Assembly (NCBI GenBank): GCA_021029095.1
Contig: JAJOHG010000344.1
Location: forward strand, 1-27,574
Source: Phellopilus nigrolimitatus
Lineage: Eukaryota; Basidiomycota; Agaricomycetes; Hymenochaetales; Hymenochaetaceae
Direction of reading: 5' to 3'
Length of the DNA stretch: 27,574 bases
The notes under the pieces are model-generated. The model had not been told where the DNA came from. It saw only the letters and a program-made list of their open reading frames with translations, and made no database searches. Made by a program: the position numbers and the translations under genes. Shown here piece after piece: positions 9,545 to 18,950 of the stretch (positions within the stretch are counted from its first letter, which is position 1; the number at the start of each line of letters is the position of its first letter).

Positions 9545-10049
9545 ATGTCCACCCAAGCTCACCAGCAACCCACGACCGAGTGCGCCAACCGCGCCCTGGT
9601 GAAGTCAGACGGCAGCGCCGCGTCTGCGACGCCGCCGCGGCGCACCACAAACACGAACGGGCATCTCGCAGTTGTGGGAGGGCGCACGATACGTGCGCCG
9701 CTCGCGCACCGCATGACGTGCCCCGCCGCGTCCGGGATGCCGAACTGTCTCAAGGATCTCGTCATGTTCACGAAGGACGTGGTGCACGGTGCGTCCCCTC
9801 ACCCTTCCACCACCACGACGCGTGGCTGATCACCCGCCCGCAGCCATCCAAGCGCTGTACGAGCACTGCGACGGGCGCGTGCACGGCGACGTCTCGCGCG
9901 TGTCGACGATGTGGCTGTACCGCCGCGAGACGGAGATACGCGGCGTGCTGAGCGACCTGGACATACCACGCAGCCCGAGGGACTTCCCGCCCCCGGGCTG
10001 GCCGGTGGACGAGAACGGCAAAGCGCTGCCCAAGGTCAGCCTGTACTAG
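9545..10049 (+). CDS. FunK1-like miniature kinase, copy 1 (degenerate loop)
   Basis: Exons 9545-9788 and 9844-10049, giving 149 residues. The start has context CACCATGTCC. The gene looks like the catalytic-loop part of a fungal FunK1 kinase. Residues about 90-125 give YEHCDGRVHGDVS followed, 15 residues later, by GVLSDLDIP. In FunK1 kinases these are the HRD-type loop (HxDxS..N) and the GVLNDxD metal-binding motif. The loop Asn is missing here (SRVSTM in place of SPxNI). There is no glycine-rich loop and no VAIK lysine, so the N-lobe is absent. An upstream RTIRAPLAHRM motif is shared with the next two genes. The intron interrupts a codon after its first base, just before the loop, as in copies 2 and 3. 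It is probably not an active kinase. Confidence 0.65.
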
Positions 10050-10317
10050 GCCGGGACGGGCGCTGCCCTTTGCATATGGATGTGTTACATGTAGTTGTGG
10101 ATGTACATGTATTTTGATTGTGTCTCTAAACAATGTATTACTCGTAATTGTGCTCAGTCTCAGCCTTGTCCGCTTGGCCAAACGTGGGTGGCTCGCGCTT
10201 AGTCACGCGCGCATGGTCGGCCCAACGCCAAAGCCAAATCCAATGCCACTGCGCGGCGGCGCGTCCCAGTCTTTCACGCATTCGCTAACCACAACCACCC
10301 AGTTTTGCAGCTCCCCG

Positions 10318-11048
10318 ATGGCACACAGGCGCTCGAGCAATTCGTTCTCGAAGAAAGTGAAGGCGAAGGCGAAGTTCAAGAAGGTCCAGCCAAAGGCAGA
10401 CGAGGCTGAGGCTACGACGGACGGCGAGCCGGAGCCTAACGCAGCACCACAGGTCGAAAAGCAGGAGAAAGCGAAAGCAGAGAAGGCGAAAGGAAAGGAG
10501 GCCGTCGAGCCGAAGCCTTCGCCAAAGCCGAAGACGAATTCCGACATGCTAGCCATCATCCTCGTCCCAGACCCCTCGCGCGGGCTGCGGCGCCTGCCGT
10601 GCACGCCGCGCATGCGCGCCACCATCGCCGGGCAGGACACGCGCGTCGTCGAGGACCGCACGATCGCGGCGCCGCTCGCGCACCGCATGGCGTCGATGAT
10701 GGTCATGAAGACGACGCTGCTCGACATGCTGGTGAAGGGCTACCACATCGTCGAGGGTGCGCCGCGGCCCGTGCTGACCACATGCGCATACTCATACTCA
10801 TGTAAACGTTCTGACCTACAGGGCACCACAAGCTCGTCAGGGAATGCGGCCTGCTGCACAAGTACATCTGCCCGGCGGAGATCCTCGCGTACCACAGGGA
10901 GGACGACGGGCGGCTCGTTGGCGTGCTCAACGACATCGACGCCCCCCGGACCGCGCCGAGCGAGCTGAGCGAGGCGGAGCGCCGCGAGGCCGCGCACGAA
11001 GAGGTGGACATTCTGTACAGCGCCGCCAGCTCGTCGTCAGTTGGCTGA
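10318..11048 (+). CDS. FunK1-like miniature kinase, copy 2 (degenerate loop)
   Basis: Exons 10318-10756 and 10822-11048, giving 221 residues. I chose ATG 10318 (MAHRRSSN); an in-frame ATG at 10213 would add 35 residues. The first half is a charged tail rich in Lys, Glu, Ala and Pro (KAKAKFKKVQPKADEAEA and similar), likely disordered and perhaps nuclear. Then come EDRTIAAPLAHRMAS, the loop region CGLLHKYICPAEILAYHRED and GRLVGVLNDIDAPRTA. The catalytic Asp of the loop is replaced (HKYI where FunK1 has HRDI or HGDV), while the NDxD motif is kept. The single intron has the same phase and position as in copies 1 and 3. I infer tandem duplication from a longer FunK1 gene and probable loss of kinase chemistry in this copy. 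Confidence 0.65.
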
Positions 11049-11205
11049 GCTGGCGGGCCCCCGCCGCACCGGGATCGTTTGTCGCTGTGTAGGATTACGA
11101 TCTGCTGATATGTAGCCTTAAATCGTTTCTTGTAATAATATTTATGACCAAGCCACATGTTGAAATCACGTGGTGTGGAAACGCGAGTCGCTAATCGCAG
11201 GCTGC

Positions 11206-11214
11206 TCTCCCTCG

Positions 11215-11254
<40 letters not shown>
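11206..11254. repeat. CT dinucleotide microsatellite
   Basis: About 49 bases of CT repeats with two early CG interruptions end just before the ATG of mini-kinase copy 3, so the run probably lies in its 5' UTR or core promoter. Pyrimidine-rich tracts just before start codons are common in highly expressed fungal genes. Confidence 0.9.
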
Positions 11255-11257
<3 letters not shown>

Positions 11258-11261
11258 ACTC

Positions 11262-11902
11262 ATGTACCGACATAAAGTACGACCCGACCAAAGCAAAGTC
11301 TTCTTCCCCGGAAGCCCGTCGCCGGCGCCGCCCACAGCGCCCAGCAAGGACCCGGGCCCCGCCTCCAAGCCCGGCCGCCCGTGCACGGACGCAGAGATAC
11401 ACCCCGCGAGCCCCTGCGCGGGGCTGCGCGCGCTGCCCCCGCCGAGCGCGGACCCGCGCGAGCGCACGATCGCCGCGCCGCTCGCGCCGAAGATGAAGCC
11501 GACCGCGACGAGCCGCCGCCTCAACCACCCCGGCACGCGCGAGTTCTTCCTCGTGACGGGGCACGCGATGCAAGGTGCGCCCGCCCTGTGTGGTGCGGTG
11601 GTGCAGTGATGTGGCTGCGACTGACTGACTATGCGTTTGTTGTGTCGTGTGCAGGTCTCCAGCTCCTCGCGTCCGAGTGCACACTCCCGCATGGCGACGT
11701 GTCCCCCGCGAACATCCTCTTCTACCACCGCAAGGGCCTCGCCGTCGGCGTGCTGAACGACTTCGACAACCACAGGGTGTTGTACGGCCCGGGGTATGTC
11801 ATGCCGCCGAAGCGCAAGGACGTGGACGTCGACGTCGACGGCGACGTCAACATGAACGAGGCGCTGTTCAACCCGGAGGCCCTCGCGCAGGCGAAGCGGT
11901 AG
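11262..11902 (+). CDS. FunK1-like miniature kinase, copy 3 (intact loop)
   Basis: Exons 11262-11574 and 11655-11902, giving 186 residues; the intron is 80 nt. After a proline-rich start come RERTIAAPLAPKMK and a loop with the expected residues: CTLPHGDVSPANILFYHR has His, Asp, Ser-Pro and Asn in FunK1 order. VGVLNDFD follows. The C-terminus has a basic PPKRK patch, then a VDVDVDGDVN run encoded by GACGTC-type DNA repeats near 11820-11850, and ends EALAQAKR. The N-lobe is missing, as in copies 1 and 2. Among the three it alone keeps the catalytic loop. Whether it can phosphorylate anything without an N-lobe is unknown. It could act as a regulator, or be a decayed kinase that still has an open frame. 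Confidence 0.68.
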
Positions 11903-12028
11903 CAGCAGCGGAGCGGCGCGCTTGTGTCTATGTGTAAGAAAAGTGAGTGCTCTGTCTGCCTTGCCTCCGTCTTCGCTTGCTGAGCACGTCGGCGTAGCGA
12001 GTTTAGGTGTCCGAACTCTTTCCTTGCT

Positions 12029-12048
12029 TTGCTTTGCTTTGCTTTCGG
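12029..12048. repeat. TTTGC pentanucleotide run
   Basis: Four copies of a TTTGC/CTTTG pentamer lie between the convergent ends of mini-kinase copy 3 and SNRNP40. The ~200 bases here are otherwise plain 3' UTR sequence. Confidence 0.75.
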
Positions 12049-12099
12049 GTACACGTGTGACGTTTACGACATAAGTTATACATGCAGCACATATCGTAA

Positions 12100-13531
12100 C
12101 TAAACAGCCAGCCCCGGCTCCAGCTCGCCAAGAAGCATGGTAGCGTCCTTGCTACCCGTAAGAACTGAGGAGGCGACATCAACAAACGCCTGTAGTTAGA
12201 CCGTGAAAAAAATGACAGAAACGCACTTATGGGCTCCTTCGGGTGGAAGTCTACAGCAGTGACGGTGCCCTTGTGCCCGGGGAGCTTCAAAGAACATCAG
12301 TTTCTGCGTCCTTCCCATAGATAGTAAAGGCACCTTGTACAGTATTTTCGCACTCTCCACGTCCCAGATGCACACCATCCTGTCTGCGCCGCCGACCGCG
12401 ACGCGCCCGCCGCCATCGTCGCGGCTCCAGGCGGCGCGCAGCAGCGTGTGTTCGAAGCCCGCGGGCGCGCCGAGCAGCGTGCGGTGCACGCGCGACGGGC
12501 TCGGCGAGAACGGGCGCACATCGTGGATGAGCGTCTGCGAGGCAAACGACGGTGAGAGCAAGAAGTGCCCGTTCGGCGAGAGCGCCAGCGACGTCGGCGT
12601 GTCCGTGTGCCCCGTGAGCGCGTACACCTCGAGGCCCTTGCGCAGGTCGAAGACCTGCAGCCGCGTGAGCGAGTGAGCTTTTCGAAGTGGGTGCGCAGAC
12701 GCGGAAAAGAAACGAGAGAAAAGAAAAGAAAAAGAACGCACGTGGATCTCGTTGTCCAGCGCGCCCGCGTACAGCGTCGCGCCGTCCGCGCTCCAACAGA
12801 CGGCCGTGACGGGGCAGCCGACATCGAACGTCGCGACGGCGCCCTTCGTGCCGTCGTCGCCGCCCTCCCACACGTGCACGCGCCCGTCGTCCGCGCCCGT
12901 CGCGACGAGCTCGACGCCCGCGCCGCCCGCGAGCGTGCGGTCCAGCGCGTTCACGACGCCGCGGTGTGCGCGCACGCGGCGCGCGCGCACCCCCGTCGTG
13001 AGGTCCGTGTAGTGCAGGCAGCCGTCCGCGGAGGAGGTGTAGAGCAGCGGTGCGAACAGCGACCACTGCAGGTCGAGCACGGGCGCTTTGTGCAGCGTCG
13101 TGAGGTGTCCGTAGTTTGATGTAGGAGGGTAGGTGCGCCAGAGCGCTGTGGGCGGTGCGGGGTGGTAAGTCCTCGGGGGCGTATTGAGAGAAAGATGGGA
13201 GGATACGCACAGACGCTCCGGTCCGCCGAGCACGCCGCGACGTTCTGGCCGGAGGGGTCGAACCTGCAGCTCATGATCTCCGCCTGCGCGCCGCGTCAGC
13301 TTCGGCCCTCAAAAAAGCATACCCTTAGTGTTCTGGACGACTCACCGTGTGCGCGCCAGCGAGGCTGACGATGGGCGCCTCGAGGCCGCTCGTGCGCTTC
13401 ACGGTGCGCACGAGCCCCTGCTTGCTCGCGTCGCCCGCGGACGAGATGGCGATCTGCATCTCGGGCGTCGACCCGCGCGCGCGCTTCACGAGCACGCCCG
13501 ACGGCGGCGGGGAGGCTTCTCGTTTTGACAT
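12100..13531 (-). CDS. SNRNP40: U5 snRNP 40 kDa WD40 protein (SNRNP40/Cwf17-like)
   Basis: Six exons: 13531-13346, 13283-13211, 13145-12742, 12654-12334, 12284-12227 and 12164-12100, giving 368 residues, close to the family length. The N-terminus MSKREASPPP leads to TSGLEAPIVSLAGAH, a typical SNRNP40 opening. WD repeats follow: MSCRFDPSGQNVAACSADRS, TLYAGALDNEIHVFDLRK, LSPNGHFLLSPSFA, DVRPFSPSP, GGADRMVCIWDVESAKILYK and LPGHKGTVTAVDFHPKEPII. It ends in LTGSKDATMLLGELEPGLAV. Each junction was chosen to keep the family pattern; introns are 49-87 nt. The protein is a scaffold of the spliceosomal U5 particle in the nucleus. A longer upstream frame exists, but 13531 fits family N-termini. The start lies about 120 bases from the F-box 2 repeat block. 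Confidence 0.9.
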
Positions 13532-13659
13532 GGGGGGATGGCGTGCGGAGGTGGGTTTGGACGACGGACGGCGCGGGGAAGGAGGAAGACGAGCGGACGG
13601 AAAAGGAAGTTTTATTGGTATTGGATGATCTACAGCCACTCCGTTCTTTCTATTATCAT
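13532..13659 (-). promoter_or_regulatory. SNRNP40 upstream region
   Basis: About 130 GC-rich bases separate the SNRNP40 start from the edge of the inverted F-box block. The promoter must lie here or extend into the repeat. No TATA-like box is evident in the GC-rich part. Confidence 0.35.
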
Positions 13660-13668
13660 ATAATATGT

Positions 13669-13747
13669 GCATCCAAATGTTTTCTTTTTCCTACGCATAG
13701 TTGTCTCTGTTTCTGATCTTTCTAAGAATTTTCTTCACCTTGCATGC
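13669..13747 (-). repeat. ~90 bp dispersed repeat, copy 3 (inverted)
   Basis: Reverse complement of 4931-5016: GCATCCAAATGTTTTCTTTT at the left and TTGCATGCA at the right. It marks the outer end of the F-box 2 block, next to SNRNP40. Confidence 0.75.
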
Positions 13748-14258
13748 ACAACTCGAAGAACTGGATCCATGGGGCTTAGCGGACGAAAAAGGAAGTTTTG
13801 TGGTGGTGTCCTGCAGACACTCCCCGTGCCTCCTTGGGCACGAAACTCTTAGAAATATTGTCTGACGTGTTAGATCTCAAATCGCAGTTAGCCATAAATC
13901 CAACACTGGATACGTGATGGAGAGATCATCAATTAGATTATAAATTGTCAAATACACATGTCCGACGGTTTGTTCTTCTTCGGTTTTACATGCAAGACGA
14001 CCTTCTGCTATACCTCTTCCTTGGAAATGTCTCAAATCCGACCCCATCTCTGAAGTAAATATCGCCTCTGCATGAGATTATCAACAAACCTGAGAGCCTC
14101 AATACTGGCTTGATTGTATTTCCACTACTTGAGTGGCACCTCTTCTTTCCAGCGTCCCTGCTTTGCTTTCATCGCCTTCGTAATCCTATAAGACATTTGA
14201 AGAGAGTATAGTCGTACATTAGTCTGTACATAGACATGTATATGGTCAGCTTGCGTGT
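13748..14258 (-). repeat. 3' flank of F-box gene 2 with decayed last exon
   Basis: Inverted match to 4466-4930. Near 14110-14190, read on the minus strand, lies the equivalent of the hidden last exon, starting GATTACGAAGGCGATGAAAG. The matching intron donor has changed from GTGTCT to ATGTCT (near 14235), so gene 2 could not splice to it even without its earlier stop. The rest is non-coding. Confidence 0.6.
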
Positions 14259-15821
14259 TCAATTAAGGAGGGGAAAGGGCGAACCGTCGTCTTCCGAAGA
14301 CGAATCGTGGTTTTCCAAAGGCGAATTGCAACCTCCTAAATGTAACCTGTTGCTTTGGATCACCAATCCTTCCGAGACGAACCCATTAATCATGCTACGC
14401 GTTCGATAACTTACGTATCGAAGGTAGATGTCGTCAACGAAAACTTTTCGAAGTGTGCGGCCTGCACGCCAGCGAGATGCGACCATTTGGAAGAAGCTTT
14501 CCAAGGACTGGCACTCGGCAACGCTGATTGATTCCAGTCCTGGACACAGATTATGCTCTGGCTCGAAATCCGCAGAGCCTGGTATGATAGCCAGCGCATG
14601 CAAGAATGCATTGTCGAGGTTGTTTATTTTGAGGGATAGATGCCTCAACTCCGGGATCGTAGACAGGAGGTCGGCTAAGTGAACTGTATCGTCCGATCCA
14701 GGGTGCCAGGCAGACGAGAACCAAAGACTTAAGGAGGTCAAGGAGCACTTGGAGCGAAGAAGTAAAGACTTGATGCCGAAGCAAAGATTGCTCGCGTTTG
14801 CAGTACGACAGACTGCGGTATCAAGGCTCTCGAGATTCGGCATAGTGAGCTGGCTAAGAGCGTGGCTGAGCGTTCGTGGCTGCAATTCCGTAAGCTTGAA
14901 ACTTGCCTCACGAACCATGGGTAAAACAACCTCGGTCGTATCTCGCACTTCGTCAACATAAAGCATAAGTTTTTCGATGAACTGCAACTGTGGAGCAAAG
15001 CGCGCAATTTGGATAAAATCCCTCCATGTCGGACCGAAAAGAAGGCCGTTCCGGTTGCGTATGGTTAACTTGTTAAGTTTTCCAAATGTCGGTGCGGGGT
15101 CATGGAGGCAGCATACATCGAACATTCGGAGTTCCCTTAGACGAGGAGAATAGGACAGGTCAAGATAGAGACATTCGCCTTCTACAGGTGTTCTCCATCC
15201 TGCTTTTACACTGATAGACAGTGTTTCTAGCAGAGGCAAGTCGCGCATCGTAAACATCATGTCGTGATATTTTGGCGGAAAACCAAAGTCGATATGCTTC
15301 CAGCGTCGCTGGTGAGAAAGCGTCATGGCAAGAAGCTTGTCCATTTCCTTATATTCGTCTGAAGACCATCGTATAAATTTCGGGTCAAATCTAATGAGCA
15401 AAGGTGAGCTGCGAGATCTGGCTAGCCAGATAGCCCACGCCTTAACTGACGCCTCGATTCTCGGACGAATAGCTTCCGGGTGTCCCAACAAGATTTGTTC
15501 GTTGAAAAGTGGATCCTTTTGTGCGTAAAAATAAAGCTTCGTCCAGATGGCTGAGTTCGACACGGCGGAGTATCGCCAGGTCCGGCAGACTTGCGACACG
15601 TTAAGTGGGGCGTCGGTATTCGACGGATATGCGAGATTCGGAAGCGGGAGCCAAGAAATTATCTGGGCGAGGATGTCGGAGTTTAAACCGCTCGCATGCG
15701 CGCCGCGCAATTCTGCTAGTCTGTGGTTAAGATGCTTCAATTCCCGGGAATCAGCGACATGAGACTCCATCTGCTTTTTGACGGCAACGATTTCGCGAAA
15801 GGTGGCCATGGTCGACATCAT
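14259..15821 (-). CDS. F-box/LRR protein 2 (C-terminally shortened)
   Basis: One open frame of 520 residues, starting MMSTMATFREI. The F-box lies at about residues 43-95 (LNSDILAQIISWLPLPNLAY, then VCRTWRYSAVSNSAIW). Leucine-rich repeats fill the rest (LPLLETLSISV, RLRELRMFDVCCL, IPELRHLSLKINNL, GLESISVAECQ). It ends SPFPLLN because a CGA codon of the paralogues is TGA here. This removes the last ~10 residues of exon 1 and the 26-40 residue last exon found in genes 3 and 4. Most of the protein is intact, so it may still work as a substrate receptor for an SCF ligase. It is the inverted partner of gene 1. Its leader (GAATTGAGTCACCATCG) is shorter than that of gene 1. Confidence 0.8.
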   Translation of the reverse strand: MMSTMATFREIVAVKKQMESHVADSRELKHLNHRLAELRGAHASGLNSDILAQIISWLPLPNLAYPSNTDAPLNVSQVCRTWRYSAVSNSAIWTKLYFYAQKDPLFNEQILLGHPEAIRPRIEASVKAWAIWLARSRSSPLLIRFDPKFIRWSSDEYKEMDKLLAMTLSHQRRWKHIDFGFPPKYHDMMFTMRDLPLLETLSISVKAGWRTPVEGECLYLDLSYSPRLRELRMFDVCCLHDPAPTFGKLNKLTIRNRNGLLFGPTWRDFIQIARFAPQLQFIEKLMLYVDEVRDTTEVVLPMVREASFKLTELQPRTLSHALSQLTMPNLESLDTAVCRTANASNLCFGIKSLLLRSKCSLTSLSLWFSSAWHPGSDDTVHLADLLSTIPELRHLSLKINNLDNAFLHALAIIPGSADFEPEHNLCPGLESISVAECQSLESFFQMVASRWRAGRTLRKVFVDDIYLRYVSYRTRSMINGFVSEGLVIQSNRLHLGGCNSPLENHDSSSEDDGSPFPLLN

Positions 15822-15913
15822 GGTAGCGAGTCAGTCGAACGATGGTGACTCAATTCTGATTGATTCTTCTGAGAAAAAAAAAATAACTCAAGAACCGAGA
15901 TGATGATAGTAAG

Positions 15914-16374
15914 AGCGTAAGAGATGAGCAGAGGGGAGGCAAAAGAGTGTGCCTTTGTAGTTGTTTACACATCTACCAAAATGGAAATTGTGCGGCTCAT
16001 GAGTGAAAGGCGAGCTACAAGGTAAGTTTTGGAGCTCAAGTCTCCACCATTTTGCACGATTTAAGTTGAAAATTTTTCGGGTGATATGGGTCTGGGAGGT
16101 CTAATTGGTCGATTTTTTTATTTATCCCTCAACGTGTCAGAACAGACATGTAAGACCATCGTTTTGCCACCTTGAGGGAGAAATTAAAAATTCGGCCAAG
16201 CAGACGTCCCAGCCCCATATCGCCCGAAACATTTCCAGCATAAATTTGGCAGAACTGTGGAGAATTGAGCTCAGAAACTTGTTCTGCGCATTTGCATGTA
16301 TGCGCGGCATTCCTGTGCGCGCTGAGATCACGTGACAACCGAAAATGTGCTCACCTCCTGCTCTTTTCTTCGCT
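15914..16374. repeat. Large imperfect palindrome (~460 bp)
   Basis: The two arms meet near 16152. Best-matched blocks are CGGGTGATATGGGTCTGGGA (16078-16097) against TCCCAGCCCCATATCGCCCG (16207-16226) reversed, ATCCCTCAA against TTGAGGGAG, and GGAGCTCAAGTCTCCAC (16031) against TGGAGAATTGAGCTC (16258). Weaker pairing continues outward through TTGT..AC..ATCT to the left arm AGCGTAAGAGATGAGCAG, which is part of the F-box 2 leader, and to CTGCTCTTTTCTTCGCT on the right. It has no coding content. It could be a foldback-type element or an old inverted duplication of the F-box leader. Confidence 0.7.
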
Positions 16375-17148
16375 ATGAATTTTTCCACATAAATAAGCTA
16401 CATTATATCAAGTGTTCATTGTATTATAGCCTTAAATCACAGTTTTATGGCTCTTTAAAGAGAAAAGTTAGCAAGGAGTGGCTGAATTTCGTCAAGCTGG
16501 CGAAGTTTCTTAAATTGGCATGTGCCGATCATCTGTCAGAATACAAAGCGTGCACACTCTTTTGGCAGGCATTGCCTCCCTCACTTACATCAGTCTCCTA
16601 CTATGATGGCTTTTTTCATAATTTTTCCGACAATAGCCTGATGGTCTTTGTTTATTCTCCCATTTTTCAAACTTCTCGCAACTTCGGCCCCATTCATGAT
16701 CAAGAACAAATTTGAGATCTTTGCGCCGACATGTGCCTTTCTACAACACGCAGGGACGCTTGGGTTCTTATCTATTTAACGTCGTCGTTGACAACTCCTC
16801 TGTCTCCTCCTAGTCTTCAAGCCTTGGAGTCTTTTGAACCGCGTTCACGCCGTCTACGCATTCCGAGGTACAGGCGGAAGCCAGCCCCATCATTGTACGA
16901 ATTCCACCTACCCTCTGACTGGTAAGAACACGTCTGAGAAGAATCTATGTTTCTTATCCATTATGCAGACTCGCTGATCTCGTGGATGGAGCGATCGGGA
17001 TATCGCACCTATCTTGCGAACGACTAGCGCACCCATTGAGACTCAAGTGAGTAGCTTGCGCTTAATATTGTTTAAGATAATGGAACGAGCGATGATTACA
17101 CGGAATGCACACTACGCTATAATATACTAGGAACGCCTAGATAGAACA
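16375..17148. other. Intergenic; start of a duplicated segment
   Basis: From about 16605 the sequence matches 26860 onward in the same direction, e.g. CCCCATTCATGATC and TTCTTATCTATTTAACGTCG. That last stretch includes TATTTAA, TATA-like. A short piece at 16967-17047 (LADLVDGAIGISHL in one plus frame) keeps its frame in the second copy (27196-27273), but no full gene could be built around it. 16375-16604 is AT-rich with no recognised content. Confidence 0.45.
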
Positions 17149-18384
17149 TCAAGCATCTTCATCTCCCGAGCTTCCCTGATTCCCTTGGAACTCATAGATC
17201 ATTTGAGCGATGCCCTAGGTACGTTCAATTTCAGCTCGTGTATCAAGAACGAATGATTTCTCAAGGACTTACCCCGACGAAGTATTCCATCGATAAGCCC
17301 AGTATCCCATACTCAACTTTGAAATCTTCCAAATGTTGAGCAAGGGTTAAAATGCGAGGTTTGGCCGCGTATCGGCATATTTCATCGCCTGCGGCACTGA
17401 GGAGGGTGTTGAGCCCGATCACATATCCGTTCGACCAACGGTGCTCGAAGAGGAGTTCGGCGGCGTCAGCAATGTCGTGGCTGGCGACGATGTGGGCACG
17501 GAACATCTCGCCAAGGAGTTTTGCGACGACGATCCCCTTCTTCGTATGGACGAGGCGCAGGGGAAGGTCTTCATCACTCTCAAGGAGTGAACTAGGCGCG
17601 ACGAAGAGCTCGTACTCCCCAATGAAACGATGGCTGTAAGACTGAATGCTGGATGTCAGTCAGTGGCATGCGAGAGAGAGGAGGGCATACTCACCGGATC
17701 CCAGATATCCAGGAATAGATGGACGACTTTCTCTCTTATAGAGAGCAGAGCGTCATCCCTGTGGCTGGACGGTAGGCTATGCAGCCATCTGTCTATGCCA
17801 CCGATCGAAGGCCCGATGTCGACCTCAGATGTGACTCTCTGCAAGAGAATCTCGGCGCTAGTAATGGAGGTGACGCTGTAAGCATCACCCAGGAAGTGTG
17901 GGGATGTCGGCGCATCCCCTAAAGGGTTGACATTGTCTTGCAGGGAGGACACTGGGTCTTCCCCGCCGGCGGGAGCAGCGACATGGTCATCGTGCACCAT
18001 GGACGGATAGGCCCATAGCGATTCTCCACTCATGCTGGCTGGGTATCCCAGCGGTTGACACAAAGACGGGAAAACGAGTCCGATGCACTGGCCGTTCCCG
18101 CCATAGTCGACGAATTCTGCTGGTGTCGATGAGAGAGTTGGGGACAAGGGAAGTTGCTGCTCGCCGTCACAAGGGGGTAAACTCAACGTTTGAGGGCGAG
18201 GGGTGGCAGGTGGGGTCTGCGGGAATCCATAGTCCAAGTCCATCGTGGAGGAGATGATGGTGGCTGGCGGCTGGTGGCTGGATCCGCGAGCCTTTTGTAC
18301 GCGCATTCTGGTGGCCCGCACGTGATCGTTCACCTGGGTTGTTGGTGGCTTTGTGTTGGTGGCTTTGTTCATCGAAACGGGCAA
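17149..18384 (-). CDS. MIF4G-like domain protein
   Basis: Exons 18384-17695, 17641-17273 and 17214-17149, giving 374 residues if the first ATG is used (others at 18372 and 18240 are in frame). Donors are GTGAGT and GTAAGT; introns are 53 and 58 nt. The first ~180 residues are Pro/Ser/Thr-rich, without a known motif. Residues about 185-370 look like the helical MIF4G fold of eIF4G-type proteins: REKVVHLFLDIWDP, then KKGIVVAKLLGEMFRAHIV, then LNTLLSAAGDEICRYAAKPR, which parallels the GELF...I and LLTTIGKD...AKPR helices. The last exon reads GIAQMIYEFQG and ends GDEDA. A role in translation or RNA metabolism is inferred from the fold only. A decayed second copy lies at 27376-27574. Assignment is by eye and moderate. 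Confidence 0.6.
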
Positions 18385-18950
18385 TGCTTGTATTTTTATA
18401 TTACTTAAACTTTTCAGCCTGTTCTCGCGTGTGATACTTTACTTATGGGTTACTTTATCACATTCCAGAGAAATCCTCTGACAATGTTGAGTGTGTCTCG
18501 ATCCCCAAGATAGAAAGAGGGTAAGCGATTTATCATCCCCTTCCTCGACTCCTACATTAATGATTTTTTGCTCGCTTTCGCGAAGGTTTATTATGCATAG
18601 AAGCAATAACATCGCGTTGCGTTATTCATCGAGGCATCATAATATTGGGTGATTAGAGATTCTTGACATTTGTGATTGCACACTATAAAATATACCTTGC
18701 ATCTCGCATGGGCAAGATTCATCTGAAGCATAAAGCCTCTATGTTTACAATTGCGACCAATCCCAATGTGAAATCCATTCGAACCTCTGTGAAATTCGCT
18801 TTTTCTGTTCTATCTTTCTCAGCCCGCGACACCCGACGATTGTGGCTTTCTCCAAACCTTCCCGGTGTCCTTGCTCCTCCATTGCAGATCAGAAGTGCTC
18901 CAGAAATTCGCCATCGATACGATCCGTACGTCGGAGTAGTAGAGTTTTGA
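18385..18950. other. Intergenic, no gene recognised
   Basis: Presumably contains the promoter of the MIF4G-like gene at its left side. The rest is AT-rich with only short, unconvincing frames on both strands. Confidence 0.4.

Noticed and set aside
10703..11773. 356-codon minus-strand frame across mini-kinases 2 and 3
   Set aside because: It crosses an intergenic CT microsatellite translated as RERERER and has no domain. The plus-strand genes share motifs and intron positions.
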